DNA of 64,000 nt from Aplidium turbinatum. Its lineage: Eukaryota > Chordata > Ascidiacea > Aplousobranchia > Polyclinidae. Of the stretch, positions 36,401 to 47,370 are shown one piece after another. The notes below the pieces were generated by a model that saw only the letters and a list, made by a program, of their open reading frames with translations, had not been told where the DNA came from and did not search any database. Positions within the stretch are counted from its first letter, which is position 1. The number at the start of each line of letters is the position of its first letter. The stretch spans positions 14,229,501 to 14,293,500 of the forward strand of contig OU964932.1 of assembly GCA_918807975.1 (NCBI GenBank). The letters are read 5' to 3'. The translations under genes and the position numbers were made by a program.

Positions 36401-39400
36401 TCGTCTATCCTTGAACACTAGGGTGGTCCAAAAAAAACTTTTTTTGTAAATGTTAATGTCTCACCCTAAAATATTGTTACCATTGATGAGAAAATGACAT
36501 ATGTGAATTTTCATAAAGATTGGTTGATATTTAGAGGTTGCTACCGGGGTTCAAAGTTTTGTCATTTGCCCCTATTTTAACGCTTCGAGAGGATATGATA
36601 TGATACGGTAGTAAAAAATACAGTACAGTGCCATGGTATATTGCAAGAAAATATAGTTTAATAATTACTCTATAGTCTGTTTATAAACTCATAATGTGAC
36701 TGTATTACAAATTATACTAACTGGTCTACATATACTAAATGTGCGACTTTGTATACTTGTGTTTAAAATTCAGAGACTAAATTTGACAATCAATAACACC
36801 TTTAGAAGACTGTAAATAAACTACATGTACAAATGTACATGATGTAAACTAATATACATAGTACATACATAGTTATTACTCTCTAAACCCTTGACAGCCT
36901 GTTTCACCCTGAAAGGAGGATCATCAAAAGGTCCTTATTCAAATAGAATCTATCTGAATAAGGACCTTCTGATGATCCTCCTTTTGGAGTGAAACAGGCT
37001 GTCAAGGGTTTAGATTAGAGAGTAATAACTATATTTGATTTAATTCGCTCTGCTTGACTTTGAGCGCTTTTTGTAGTATTAATAGTTTTTATTGTTTAGT
37101 ACATACATATAGGAATTATTGCGCGAGGGTCTCTCTACTACAGTCTGGATATCGGTGATCAGCACGCGCAAAAGATATATACTGTTTTTGTTCTTCGTCA
37201 CATGTGTGTAATATGTTGTATTCCATGATCAACGCCACTCCGCGCTCGTCAATATCATTTACAACCTTCATTTCACTCACAATTGCTCTCGCTCTTTGAT
37301 ACCCGTCATTGGTTTCCCAGTTATCTGGGTCTATCTCCAAAAATGATGAACACAAATTCAGGGCCTAAAAATCGGTTTGTATTTGATGTAACAAAATCTT
37401 CAAAACTTTTGTCTGCAATTTCTTTGTGGCCTATTACAGCTTTTTTACTAGGCTCTACTCCTTCGTCACATGTCTTTATTGCAGTTATCATCTTCCGTTT
37501 AGTAGCTGATGATACAGAATTATCAAAGAATGCCAACGCGATAAGCTCCTCTCCCAGGTACCACAAATGACACAACATCTTGTTCACTGCGGCCTTCGCC
37601 ATCTTTAAATGAATATCCTTGTACTGATCGAGTTGTTGAGAAATGTGAGATGGTGCAAGAATCGGCGATGGGGCGACAAACCAAGCTTTCACATACACTT
37701 TCACAACAAACGCACAGATATTGTGCAAAGCGACATCCACCCTTTTAGTCAATGTGTACTGTTTTCGGTACATCCCAACTTTGAGTGCATAGATAGTTTT
37801 TGCCATCCTCCTGGCACGATGAAGGGCACCAGGACCAGGAGCCATGATTTTGATGCCATGAAAAGGAACTCTACCCAAGAATATGATGGTCAACTCAAGG
37901 AGCTCTCTGTAGTCGTCACAATGTTGCTGTATTAACCATTTTCATTAGCGAAGGTTATTATGGCATCTGCTACGTCTGTCACATGCTTTAAAGCCTCGTC
38001 GTCAGTTCACGCACATTGTACATCATCTTTTGCAATGAATGACCATTTCATTTGAAAACGCTTGAAGAGTAGAATGTCCGGACCAGTCGAGCGACTCATC
38101 GCGCATGAAAATATTGCCTCGAGAACTATCTCGTGAATATGATGACGGCAGGCCAAATACAACAAGTCTTTGGTTTTCAAATAAAATGGTATTTTATTGA
38201 TTTTGTTACCGTACATCAAATACAAACCGATTTTTAAGGCTCTGAATTTGTGTTCATCGTTTTTGGAGATAGACCCAGATAACTGGGAGACCAATGACGC
38301 AAATCAAAGAGAGCGAGCAATTGTGAGTGAAATGAAGATTGTAAATGACATTGACAGGCGCGGAGTGGCGTTGATCATGGAATACAACATATTACACACA
38401 TGTGACGAAGAACAAAAACAGTATCTTTTGCGTGTCGTTGCCGATCACCGTCAGCGATATCCAGACTGTAGTAGAAAGACCCTCGCGCAATAATTTCTGT
38501 GTGTATGTACTATGTATATTAGTTTACATCACGCACATTTGTACATGTAGTTTATTTACTGTCTTCTACAGTTGTTATTGAATGTCCAATTCAGTCTCTG
38601 AATTGTAAACACAAGCATACAAAGTCGCAGCGGTGGGATAGCGCTGCGGGTAAGACGCTCGCTTTCCAATTATGCAATCAAGGTTTGACTCCCGGTTTAT
38701 GCTGGTTGTTGACAAACACCGCCCACCTCTACCCAGGGTGTAATAAATTGGGTGGGCGTAGTTGCTGAAGTAAAAGCGGCCAAGAGAAAGGAACTGGCCA
38801 CTCTACTCTCGTGAGTGCCGAAGGCTTAGTATAATGAGAACCTTATCTTCTCATCCCCCGATGCTTGTATTCAAGTATGGGACTCACCTTTCCTTTACCT
38901 TTTACAAAGTCGCACAATTTTTATATGTAGACCAGTTAGTATAATTTGTAATACAGACACATGAGTTTATAAACAGACTATATATAGAGTATGGTAATAA
39001 TTAAACTATATTTTTCTTGCAATATACCATGGAACTGTATCATATTTTTTACTACCGTATCATATCTGTATCATATCCTCTCAAAGCGTTAAAATAGGGG
39101 TAAACGACAAAACTTTGAACCCCGGTAGCAACCTCTAAATATCAACCAATCTTTATGAAAATTCACATATGTCATTTTCTCATCAATGGTAACAATATTT
39201 TAGGGTGAGACATTAACATTTACAAAAAAAGTTTTTTTTGGACCACCCTATTGAACACCATATATAAAATAAAGGTATCCAGCTAGCTAAATTTGGGGTC
39301 CACGTCTTTTAGGCGCAGACAGTTAGGCGCCGGTCAAATAGGCGCGCACATTGTGGCGTCTGGATATTTAGGTGCGGAGCACTGTGGCGCCCGTTCATTT

Positions 39401-42275
39401 AGGTGCTATTCCTGGTAAAGTATGCAGATTGTATCAGCTCAGATTTGGCAAAACCTAGTCGGGGTTTTGACAGAAAACTAAGTTACTCTTCACTCAAGCC
39501 TACCAACCGCTTGGTTATAGGCTACGGTATATTTTTTCAGAAACTTGAATAATTTATTGATAAAGCTTTCGCCGACGTAAACCTGGACTAAAAACAAATA
39601 AATGCTGAACACGCCCATTAAAAAAACAATATATTTTTCTGTTCAATATAACATTTTGTGTGAAAAGCATTGCTGATTGAAGCAGCTTCACTCTCCCAAG
39701 CCATGACATATTTTTCTGTTCAATACAACATTTTGTGTGAAAAGCATTGCCGGATGAAGCATCTTTCACTCAGTGAAGCCATGACTCCCAACAAATAAAT
39801 GCACGGATTGCACGCGCATTAACAAAACAACATATTTTTCTGTTCAATTTAACATTTTGTGTGAAAAGCATTTCCCTACTAGGAATAGCACCTAAATTAA
39901 CGGGCGCCACAGTGCTCCGCGCCTAAATATCCAGACGCCACAGTGTGCACGCCTATTTGACCGGCGCCTAACTGCCTGCGTCTAAAAGACTTGCTTCCTA
40001 AATTTGTTCTTTTGACATGAACTTAACGTTGAATCAATGTAAAAAATAGTTGCAGTAGCGGGTTATGTAAATTTGGCACCTCCGCAGGCATATGCATAAG
40101 AAGGACAGCGGCAACAGGTGCTTGCGCCTGGCAGTATCCATCTTTGGGATTGTAGTTGGCATAAGCGTATAGCACGTCGCGTAAGTCTGTCTGACCGGTG
40201 CCGCCTCTTTGTGCGAACATCTCGTGAAACGGGAACTGCCTGTGCAGGTCTTTCTCGATATCTTCAATAACTTGTGGAGCTGCATCCGTATTCAAGCATC
40301 TCTGCAAACAAACTGACTTAGGTCTCAATATTAAGTATAAATAAAACCAATTAGTGCTTTTGCCCCATTGCAGGTGGCTTTTGTAGTAACTAGAAATAAA
40401 CTACAATTAGATGGCGTCAAGATCTACGGCCTTAAAATGCTTTATTCTAACAAATTATGCATTAATATACAAAAATAATTAAATACTGTCAGTTAATAAG
40501 TTCAATCTATGTGCTGACATCAACAATGATGATCTTGGCTCTGCACAACAATTTTTTATAAAAATATGATTAATATGGTAAATGACCTAGATACATTATG
40601 GGTCTGAACAAACAACAAAAGCTAATAATACTACAAAAAGTGCTCAATGGCAAACAAAAAGCCAATCAGAGCAAATTACATAAAATTTAGTTACATTTCT
40701 CTAATACCCTCTACACTACCTTTTTACACCCTTTTTACACCCGGTACAGCCTTTTTCACCCCTGCTTGGAATCATTATTCAAATAGAATGTTCTATTATA
40801 GCTTCTATTTTATTTTGAATAAGGACCTTCTGGTGATCTCAAACAAGGGTGAAACAACTGAAACAGGCTGTGACGTAGAGGAAATTAGAGAATAGTAAGT
40901 AAATCTGATGTTATGGGTCTGATGTAAAAGCAAAAAAAATCATGATATTTGTCGATGTTTAATATGTCAACAACAACAACAAAAAAAACACTTGCAGAGT
41001 TGATTTGTAGAACAGAGCTTGAATAATATGAACATGGCAGAAGGCTTTTCATTGCTTGAAGCTGCAATATTATTGTCAGAATAAAGTCAATCACTTTATT
41101 CTTACGACAAGCTTATGCAGAGAGTCAGACGAAAAGCACTGCAGCTTCAAACAATGAAAAACCTAAGTCTTACCATTAAAAAAATAATGCTGTACTTTCA
41201 AGGTTTGCTTTTTACATGAGTTATTAGTATAGCAACAATACCTGAAACACATCTTTATTTGGATCTTGTAGTCGCTTGCTGCCACATAGCAACTGCCAAG
41301 CTCGACCACGAAGTGAAGACGGTATTCCCTTTCTACATCTCTTTTTAACCTGCAATGGATATGGAAAATATTTCAAGGTGTTAAGTTGTTCAAAATGAAC
41401 AACTCCAACTGAACAATCTTTCTAGACTGCAAAGTGCCATCTTACAAAAAAAAAATCGCAAAAAAACAAAATGAGTAGTTACAAAAAAAATCAAAAAATC
41501 TATATTATATGCACAGTAGTCTTGCTTATTAAGTTCAGTTGAACTTAAATGCACATGCAATGGAATAAAAAGATGAAAAATGGCTCAGCGTCTCAACCCA
41601 CTGTAGATTTTTCGTTTCTTTCTATTAAGCAACTAAACGTATTGAATGTATAAAAATATACCACACTGAAGAAACTTGTTGAAAACCTGTGGAAATCGTT
41701 TGGCCATCCATTTGTCCCAATTATCCAGCATGTTTAGCCATTTCACTTCTCTTTTCCGTATTGTCTGAACAGAGACTTTTTCTGATCTGTGTGTCAAAAA
41801 GAAATCTGGTCAAAAATGATTTATTTATACAGTAAACTATTTTAAAACAAATGTATTATATATGTGCATAGTCATTATCATAAATCCTAAAAGTACATTA
41901 ATAAACACTAAGCAGCTACAATGTTTTGTTCTACTCTAGATTCACAATACATTATTGGCTATTTGTATATGTCGAGAAAGCACTGAAAAAGTAGCCACTT
42001 CATCAATCCTAATGTGATTTTAAAAGTTATGTATGAAATGTGAACAGGCTGCAGTGCAATCTATACACGATGCAGACAGAATGAAGTTTACAAAATAAGC
42101 ATTATTGATAAAGATGAAACCATACAAACTTAGGATCAGTGTACTCTTTTCCACCAGAAAATCCATATTTATCAAACTCCAATTCCGACTTGCTTGTGCT
42201 ACCTTCATCTTGACTCAAAGAATCTTTGTCAAGTTCAGAAAAGTCACTAACCGTAGGCTTATCAGTAACTGACAT
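33412..42275 (-). CDS. TBC1D10: TBC1D10-like Rab GTPase-activating protein (EPI64 family)
   Basis: Nine coding exons, all phase-consistent: 42130-42275 (ATG), 41687-41786, 41242-41349, 40080-40301, 36169-36234, 35759-35948, 35178-35332, 34404-34583 and 33412-33732 (TAG). They give 495 residues, close to the roughly 508 of human TBC1D10A. The TBC domain runs from about residue 88 ([16 protein letters not shown]) to about 300. Exon 4 has IEKDLHR, the IxxDxxR arginine-finger motif, and GYCQAQAP, the YxQ glutamine finger, so catalysis should be intact. [19 protein letters not shown] is the family signature. Family members act on Rab27, Rab35 and Rab8 at the cell cortex. The C-terminal tail is basic and disordered. 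The last intron's acceptor was chosen to keep phase. Intron 4 (36235-40079) is swollen by two transposons; the other introns look plain. Confidence 0.94.
36872..37031. mobile_element. Hairpin MITE inside the foldback element
   Basis: Arms TTACTCTCTAAACCCTTGAC and its complement, with GCCTGTTTCACCC and AGGTCCTTATTCA further in, form an almost perfect hairpin of about 160 bp. The word tagtacatacata occurs at 36859-36871 and again at 37097-37109; the opposite arm of the foldback lacks the segment between, which shows an insertion of about 225 bp. Confidence 0.8.
37116..38200 (-). pseudogene. Transposase remnant (longer copy)
   Basis: In at least two frames, minus strand. The upstream part has [16 protein letters not shown] and [11 protein letters not shown] (about 38010-38170). 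After a frame change come [29 protein letters not shown] and [17 protein letters not shown] (37321-37893). After another frame change comes [11 protein letters not shown] with DEEQKQY, ending at TAA 37116. I recall similar proteins encoded by transposons in Hydra and other invertebrates but cannot name the superfamily for certain. Confidence 0.75.
38215..38493 (+). pseudogene. Transposase C-terminal remnant (short opposed copy)
   Basis: About 90 codons encoding [20 protein letters not shown] and [11 protein letters not shown], then TAA. It is the mirror copy of the C-terminal end at 37116-37355, differing at a few residues, so the two arms have diverged slightly. Confidence 0.8.
38630..38902 (+). 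mobile_element. tRNA-derived SINE
   Basis: Head with an A-box-like TAGCGCTGCGGG and B-box-like GGTTTGACTCC, about 273 bp, and a pyrimidine-rich tail. The 12-mer tacaaagtcgca flanks it (38618-38629 and 38903-38914). The left arm of the foldback has the empty site, which proves the insertion. The sequence after the B box departs from a tRNA, so it is not a tRNA gene. Confidence 0.88.
39304..39990. mobile_element. Inverted-repeat element built from TTAGGCGC-like subrepeats
   Basis: Arms of about 120 bp (39304-39422 and about 39870-39990) are inverted copies starting GTCTTTTAGGCGCAGAC. Each arm contains several TTAGGCGC, TAGGCGC or TTTAGGTGC words at 15-35 bp spacing. The interior has three copies of a unit around TTTTCTGTTCAATATAACAT at about 39635, 39713 and 39836. 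No coding region. Family unknown. It lies 54 bp past the foldback in TBC1D10 intron 4. Confidence 0.8.
40021..40050. repeat. Half copy of the palindromic MITE
   Basis: ACGTTGAATCAATGTAAAAA at about 40026-40045 is one inner arm of the 84-bp family, 30 bp from TBC1D10 exon 4 on its intron side. The other arm is missing. Confidence 0.6.
40691..40898. mobile_element. Relative of the hairpin MITE
   Basis: Shares TTATTCAAATAGAAT, GAATAAGGACCTTCTG, GAAACAGGCTGT and ATTAGAGAAT with the hairpin at 36872-37031, with expanded TTTTTACACCC words. Arms are less perfect. TBC1D10 intron 3. Confidence 0.7.
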
Positions 42276-42847
42276 TACCTCTAAATAGGCCTAAAAGTTG
42301 TGTCACGCACATGGAAAAATAACCTACAACAAAAATTTCAATCACATTGATACAAAAGTATAGAAATTATCAAAGTGGAAATGAAAAAGGCAATGATTCA
42401 GTAGGCTCATCTGTTTTGAGTTTAATTACATTAACTTCACTTAGTGGGAATTGTAATCTTAAATTATAATGCTATTTCGACTTCCAAGGTGTGCAGTTGA
42501 AAAGATATTTTATGGGCAGTTCTACTCCGACAAGACTTCAATAACAAGTAGAAACTTGACACTGTAAATCTCAGTAACCGGGCATGCATCAAGTGTTTCA
42601 AAGCCTCTACATTATACAAGAATGGAAAACTGACAGGATGAAACTCTCAAAGTAGCTTTCACAGTTTGAGAATAAAAAATTCCACAAGCAATCAACATTA
42701 CAAAAATGCTTGACTTAGCTTTGTCATTGAAAAACGATAAAGTTTTGGACAATGATATCTCACATAATTTCATCAACAATTTAGCATCTGTGCTATACTA
42801 TTTACACTTTTATTCAGTGTACGGTATCTCCTCTTTATCCTCTATAT
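42276..42847. other. 5' flank of the TBC1D10-like gene
   Basis: Should contain the 5' UTR and promoter. No TATA box or other clear site was identified. The transposon island begins at 42848, about 570 bp upstream of the start codon. Confidence 0.4.
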
Positions 42848-42852
42848 CAGGG

Positions 42853-44164
42853 CAGTGTTGTCAGATTGGGCGATTTATCTGCAATTGGGCTACTTTTAGT
42901 TGGGCTTGGCGCCAAAAAATGTTGGTTTGCGACTTGCGCTTTTTTGGGCTACTTTTAGTCTCTGATTTGGCGCGAGACGGCGCCTAAATTTGGCAGAATT
43001 TTAAGTTGTTTGATAGTGAATTTTGAGTTGGCAGTACTGAATAATTGGTAGAATCCGACCAGCCTTTGAAAATGTGGGTAAAGTTTCGGTTTATTACGGA
43101 AAAAATGACGTTATTTTTTTGATTCGGCATGAGGATTGATTTTACTGCTGACCATTAGCAGCTTTGACTGTTGTTACAGCAATGCTGTATTCATTTTCAT
43201 CCGGGAGAATGGAAGGACTGACTGGCGAGTGGCGAAAGCGAAATTGCACTTGTATCGAATATCGGAAATTATAGGGTAGTTATGATCTTGGTTTAGTACG
43301 GTACCGTACCATAATTTTTGAAGCTTTTATTGGTGTCTAAGCTATAAATTAAAGTGGGAAAAATTGAATGTCAGTGGAGAAACTTACTGAATGTAAACTG
43401 GTCTTCCTTGTATGATTGAAAAACAATGATAGATTCTTGTATTTTTTGTACCAAGGTGTACGAGTTTAGAAATGCTGCCGGGGAGTATAAATTTAGAGAA
43501 GTTGCTCAATTGGCACTAACAATGTAGCCTATACCAATCAGCAATGCATTACGGTAGTTGAGCGAGCCTTTTCGAGAGTTTCTGCAATCAAAACCAAACT
43601 GCGAAATCGTATCGGACTTCAACTTTTGTCAGCGATTGTGAGGATCAGAACTTTGCTGCAACAATTGGAAAAATGCTGTTTGATCCCCGGTCATCAATGC
43701 GGAAGCATGACAGCTCTATATATGAAAATGAAGCTTCAGCAGTTGATGATAGAATTTTGTTGGGTGTTGGTTCTTGGTAGTTCATCTGAGTTGACGGGCT
43801 TATGCTATGCATTAGCATCTACTATGGAACCATTTGTATCTTGAATTTGAAAATAGGAATTTGTATGAAGTTTGTATAGCATTGGCTCGTCTAAGTTTTT
43901 TTCTATTGAACATTGCTTGATTCAATATTGAACATTGTACTTATTGTATGTTGTATTAATGTATGTATTTTGTATCTACACAATCAGCATGATGGACAAA
44001 GATGTTGCTTTGCCCATGACTTTTGGGGGCGTGCCCAAAAACCCCGCTAGAAAGCCTGCGCCTTCGTTGCTCAACCGTCGACGTCGCGACGGCAAATTGG
44101 GCTACTTTTAAGTTGCTTTGGCGCATTTTTGGGCTCTTTTTTTAAAAAAAATCTGGCAACACTG
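42853..44164 (+). mobile_element. Nested hAT element (1,312 bp) with transposase remnant
   Basis: Ends CAGTGTTGTCAGATT and AAATCTGGCAACACTG are inverted. The 8-mer tatcaggg is duplicated at 42845-42852 and 44165-44172; its CAGGG half is the first five bases of the outer element. Both ends carry GGGCTACTTTTA words. It is an internally deleted derivative, because only the C-terminal end of the transposase remains. Confidence 0.92.
43533..43690 (+). pseudogene. hAT transposase C-terminal (dimerisation) remnant
   Basis: One frame reads TVVERAFSRVSAIKTKLRNR and then GLQLLSAIVRIRT, the conserved C-terminal end of hAT transposases, where the usual form is ...VERAFS..K.IK..LRNRL. Upstream catalytic regions are missing. 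Confidence 0.85.
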
Positions 44165-44447
44165 TATCAGGGCTTCCCAAACTTTTTTGCTCGAGATCCC
44201 TTTTAAACTCTTAAAATTTTCCGCGACCCTTTACGGTTAAAATGATAAACAGTGCAAAAGATAACCTACATTTGTGATATTGATGAAAAGGTTTAATTCG
44301 AATGAAAACTAAAAACAAGCTAACATTACTCAATGACTGTTACTTTACAGTTTACACGCAGCCTACTGGAAACAAAACAAAGAACCAAACACATTTATTC
44401 AGATGGATATGAGTGTGATGGATGCGACCATTTTTTGCTACAAAGCA

Positions 44448-44760
44448 AGTCCAGCCGTGGCTCAATTGGCTAATGCTGGTTCCAAGGCGGTTTCAACGTT
44501 GCTTAGTTTTGATGATGTCTGTTCATCAACGTTAAAAACGCTGACTCGCACAAATTGTTGTCGTGGGCTCCAGCTCGTTTCCGAGCACTGGTTTTATTTT
44601 TTGGAGGCCTAGACTACAGTGGAAAAGACGTGGGAAAAAATCACATTGCATGGAGAGTTGGGACTTGGGAACGTGGTTGTATTAGCCTTTTTTCTAATGT
44701 TTTATTTTTTCTGAACCTTTTGTATCCTGCTTTTTTTGTTGAAAAATTCCGTGCCTTCCC
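44448..44760 (+). mobile_element. SINE-like insert in the outer hAT
   Basis: A tRNA-like start, GTGGCTCAATTGGCTAATGC, is followed by GCTCCAGCTCGT and GGAAAAGACGTGGG, which recur in order at 62760-62875. This defines a dispersed family. Ends are approximate. Confidence 0.6.
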
Positions 44761-45182
44761 ATGTTCTCTCCTTCCAGATTGACTTATCACTAGCAAGTTG
44801 TTCCCACTATTCTAGAATCTAGATCAGTGTTTGCTGGGTTGAGGGAGACTTTAACTGATTTTTGTAATTGCGTCATTGGTGAGACGATCCTCTCAACGAG
44901 TACCTAGCATTTGCCTCAGTTTCCTCTGCTGGAAATTTTCAAGACAAATACGTCAAAACAAGCGACAGGAGTGCGGTTAGGCTTACTGCTGAATCAGGTC
45001 ATAGTAGATATTCCGCTCTAACGTTAAGCCAAAACATGTAAAGGTTTTTTGCATAAAATTTATAAATTTGCACAAAATTTAAACTTTAAGTCTGAAGATA
45101 GATCAGTCATTTCTTTTTGAGAGAAGTGCTCGGTTAGCTACTTTGTTTTTGCGTTGCAAAAAGGTTTTGAATTCAATATTGT

Positions 45183-45483
45183 TTGTTTGTTTATCTTTAT
45201 CCTGCATTGCGGGAAAGCGGACTTGAGCGCTATGCATAGGTGTACGCCTTCCGACGTACACCTGACCCACGCTGCAGCCGACTGCAATGTCTGTTTCCGG
45301 TTGTCTACTCTACTTATGACTTAAATTTGGTACTACCCATTACTCGAAATCGATCACTGGGTAGAGGCAATTATCGTAAAGTTTCTTGCCCAGAGAAACA
45401 ACAGCAAGGTGCGGGTGACTGGAGTTGAACATGCAGACTCTTGACTGCGAGCCCAACGCGCTAACCACTCGGCCACTGCTGCC
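45183..45483 (-). mobile_element. tRNA-derived SINE
   Basis: On the minus strand the head reads GTGGCCGAGTGGTTAGCGCG (A box) and then GTTCAACTCC (B box), resembling a class II (Leu/Ser-type) tRNA. An (AAAC)n-like tail corresponds to the GTTTGTTTGTTT at the left. About 300 bp, nested in the outer hAT. Not a tRNA gene, because the 3' acceptor arm is replaced by SINE body. Confidence 0.75.
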
Positions 45484-46495
45484 GGCATTGTCCAATTCTA
45501 GAAAAAAATACTTTTGAAACTGTCAACAGATTTGACAAAAGTTTAGATTTCACATCATTTTGTTAACCAAAAATTCAGTAAATGAGAACATTTCAAATGA
45601 ATCATTTTCAACTTCTTGTTTCCAAACGCTTAATGTGTTGATGAACGCTTTCATTTTAAATTTCAATGTAAAACAAACGTAAAAACATAGATGTTTTCTC
45701 TATGGAGGGACAAATTCAGTTTGTTCAGTTTTTTAAGAAAATCTGGTAAATAGCTTAATTTCAAGAACCAGATGTCATTGCGAAAATGGTGGGCAAAATC
45801 TGCATTTTTCGTTAGAAAAATCAAGACTTCAATTTTCAACACTAATAACCTTTTTAGCTTCAACTTTTGAAAACCATCTTACTTCACATTGCCATAGAAG
45901 GGTTTTGAATTTCGATTCCGTTTTACTATACCAATTTGCGAAAATACGCGTAGGCCTACTAGGGTGCGTTACTCTCAACGTGTTTGGTTACAGTTAATAA
46001 CTTGCACAGAAGTGTTAATATGCAGTACTTTAAGTAAAATTGGCATACTCTCTGCGACCCCTGCAGTTCGTTACGCAACCCCTTGCGGGGTCGTGACCCC
46101 CAGTTTGGGAAGCCCTGCTCTATATGACACTAGCCTACTCATGACTTGGCCAAAATGGTAGCCAGATGTAAGTAAAAATTCATCCAAAAATATCCATACA
46201 AAAAATATCGACTGACACACAAATAAAGCTACCTGCTCTGTAGCAGTTTTAAACTGACATTCTTTTGCGCGTTATGCAGACATTCATACCACTAGGTCAT
46301 GCAGTCAATTTTTGCATGATGTCTAAAAAGGTCTCCTATCTTTTCAAGTCTTCTTTGAGGTCTTCTTTTTTAGCTTTCCTCATTCGCTCCAGCCCCCAAC
46401 TTCCCCAAAGTTTCAAGTACTATTTTTTTTAACACTATGTTGCCTTGCCTTGATATGGTAAATACTAGAACCTGACTTGGCCATTATGCTAGTAG

Positions 46496-47184
46496 GGTGC
46501 CAGATGTTTCGTCCCTGAGATCTTCCGTCCCGACGTTTCGGCCCTACAGACATCGGCTACTTTGGGGGAAAGTGCGAGATTGAGAGTGAAAAAACACCGC
46601 CGAAAGATCTCAGGAACGAAACATCTGACAAGCGTGTGAGATTGAGAGTGGCAAAACACCGCAACCGAAACGAAGTTTTATTCGAAGTCAGCATATAAGC
46701 CTAAGTTAGTTGTAGCTGTATTTTAGACTGTAGCTAACCCGAGCGACCGCACGAACGCCCCGACCACTCGACGGTGGCGGTGCCTTTGTCATATCATGAC
46801 AAGACGAATCGCAGACCAGAAGGCAGACTCAACGAATCGCAGTCAAAATACTGTTATAGCGATCACGACACGATCTTCATCTAGGTCACCCGGTCTCGAC
46901 ACCTTGGCCGCGACTGACCCGAAGGGCCTCTCCGCGGCTTTGCCGAAATAAAGACGATTGCCCTATCTTCGCCCGCTCCGGACCGGGCACAAACAAATCG
47001 TCGCTTGTCGGAAGGATTCCGACTTAGAGGCGTTCAGCCGTAAGCCCGCGGACAGTAGCTTTGCGCCGCTGACCGATCGGCCAAGCGCATGTAAGTTACC
47101 AAATGTCCGAATTTGCGGCTCCTCTCGTACTGAGCAGAGTACTTTGCTGTAGCGGCGACCCTCGGTCTGGAAACGAGCGTTCAT

Positions 47185-47220
<36 letters not shown>

Positions 47221-47370
47221 CACCCAGCTTACGTTACCTGTTGGTGGGTGAACAATCCAACGCTTAAGGGTCGAAACGTCCGGGCAAAAGATCTCAGGGA
47301 CAAAACATCTAGCAAGCTAGGGCCGAAACGTCGGGACGAAAGATCTCAGGGACGAAACATCTGGCAAGCA
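46496..47370. mobile_element. Inverted-repeat element carrying a 28S rRNA piece
   Basis: A roughly 47-bp arm starting GCCAGATGTTTCGTCCCTGA (46499) is matched by its near-perfect inverse ending at 47365. The 9-mer tgctagtag is duplicated at 46487-46495 and 47371-47379; 9 bp is the size made by Mutator-like transposases. Extra end-like copies occur at about 46603-46635 and 47271-47317, so the element may be composite. Between them is a stretch from the 3' end of 28S rRNA. No transposase is present, so it would need one supplied elsewhere. Superfamily is inferred from duplication length only. Confidence 0.75.
46740..47267 (-). pseudogene. 28S rRNA 3'-end fragment
   Basis: The minus strand reads through several of the most conserved 28S words in order: AAGCGTTGGATTGTTCACCC, TAGACCGTCGTGAGACAGGT, TTTTACCCTACTGATGA, CTCAGTACGAGAGGA and GAACGCCTCTAAGTCGGAAT. 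It stops near the 28S 3' end. Divergence from the universal sequence is visible in variable parts. No 5.8S, ITS or upstream 28S is attached, so it is a captured or pseudogene fragment, not a working rDNA unit. Confidence 0.88.

Larger units (their letters stand above)
36419..39250. mobile_element. Foldback DNA transposon with opposed transposase ends (8-bp duplication)
   Basis: Long inverted arms, about 36419-37388 and 38211-39250, begin TAGGGTGGTCC and end GGACCACCCTA. The host 8-mer ttgaacac is duplicated at 36411-36418 and 39251-39258. TAGGG fits the YARNG start of hAT elements. Each arm carries the same 3' piece of a transposase gene, one on each strand, so this looks like two element ends joined head to head. 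The left arm holds a hairpin MITE and the right arm a SINE; both postdate the arms. It lies in TBC1D10 intron 4. Confidence 0.88.
42848..46117. mobile_element. Outer hAT element, interrupted by another hAT
   Basis: Starts CAGGG at 42848, resumes CTTCCCAAACTTTTT after the nested element, and ends AGTTTGGGAAGCCCTG at 46117. The ends are inverted and match the widespread hAT end with a CGCGACCC-like stretch. The host 8-mer ctctatat is duplicated at 42840-42847 and 46118-46125. Without the nested element it is about 1.95 kb. No transposase of its own was recognised. SINE-like pieces lie inside. Confidence 0.88.

Noticed and set aside
44403-44612. Open frame of 69 codons
   Set aside because: It lies in SINE-derived sequence inside the outer hAT.
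46740-47267. Functional rDNA
   Set aside because: Only the 3' end of 28S is present, without other rRNA genes or spacers, and it lies inside an inverted-repeat element.
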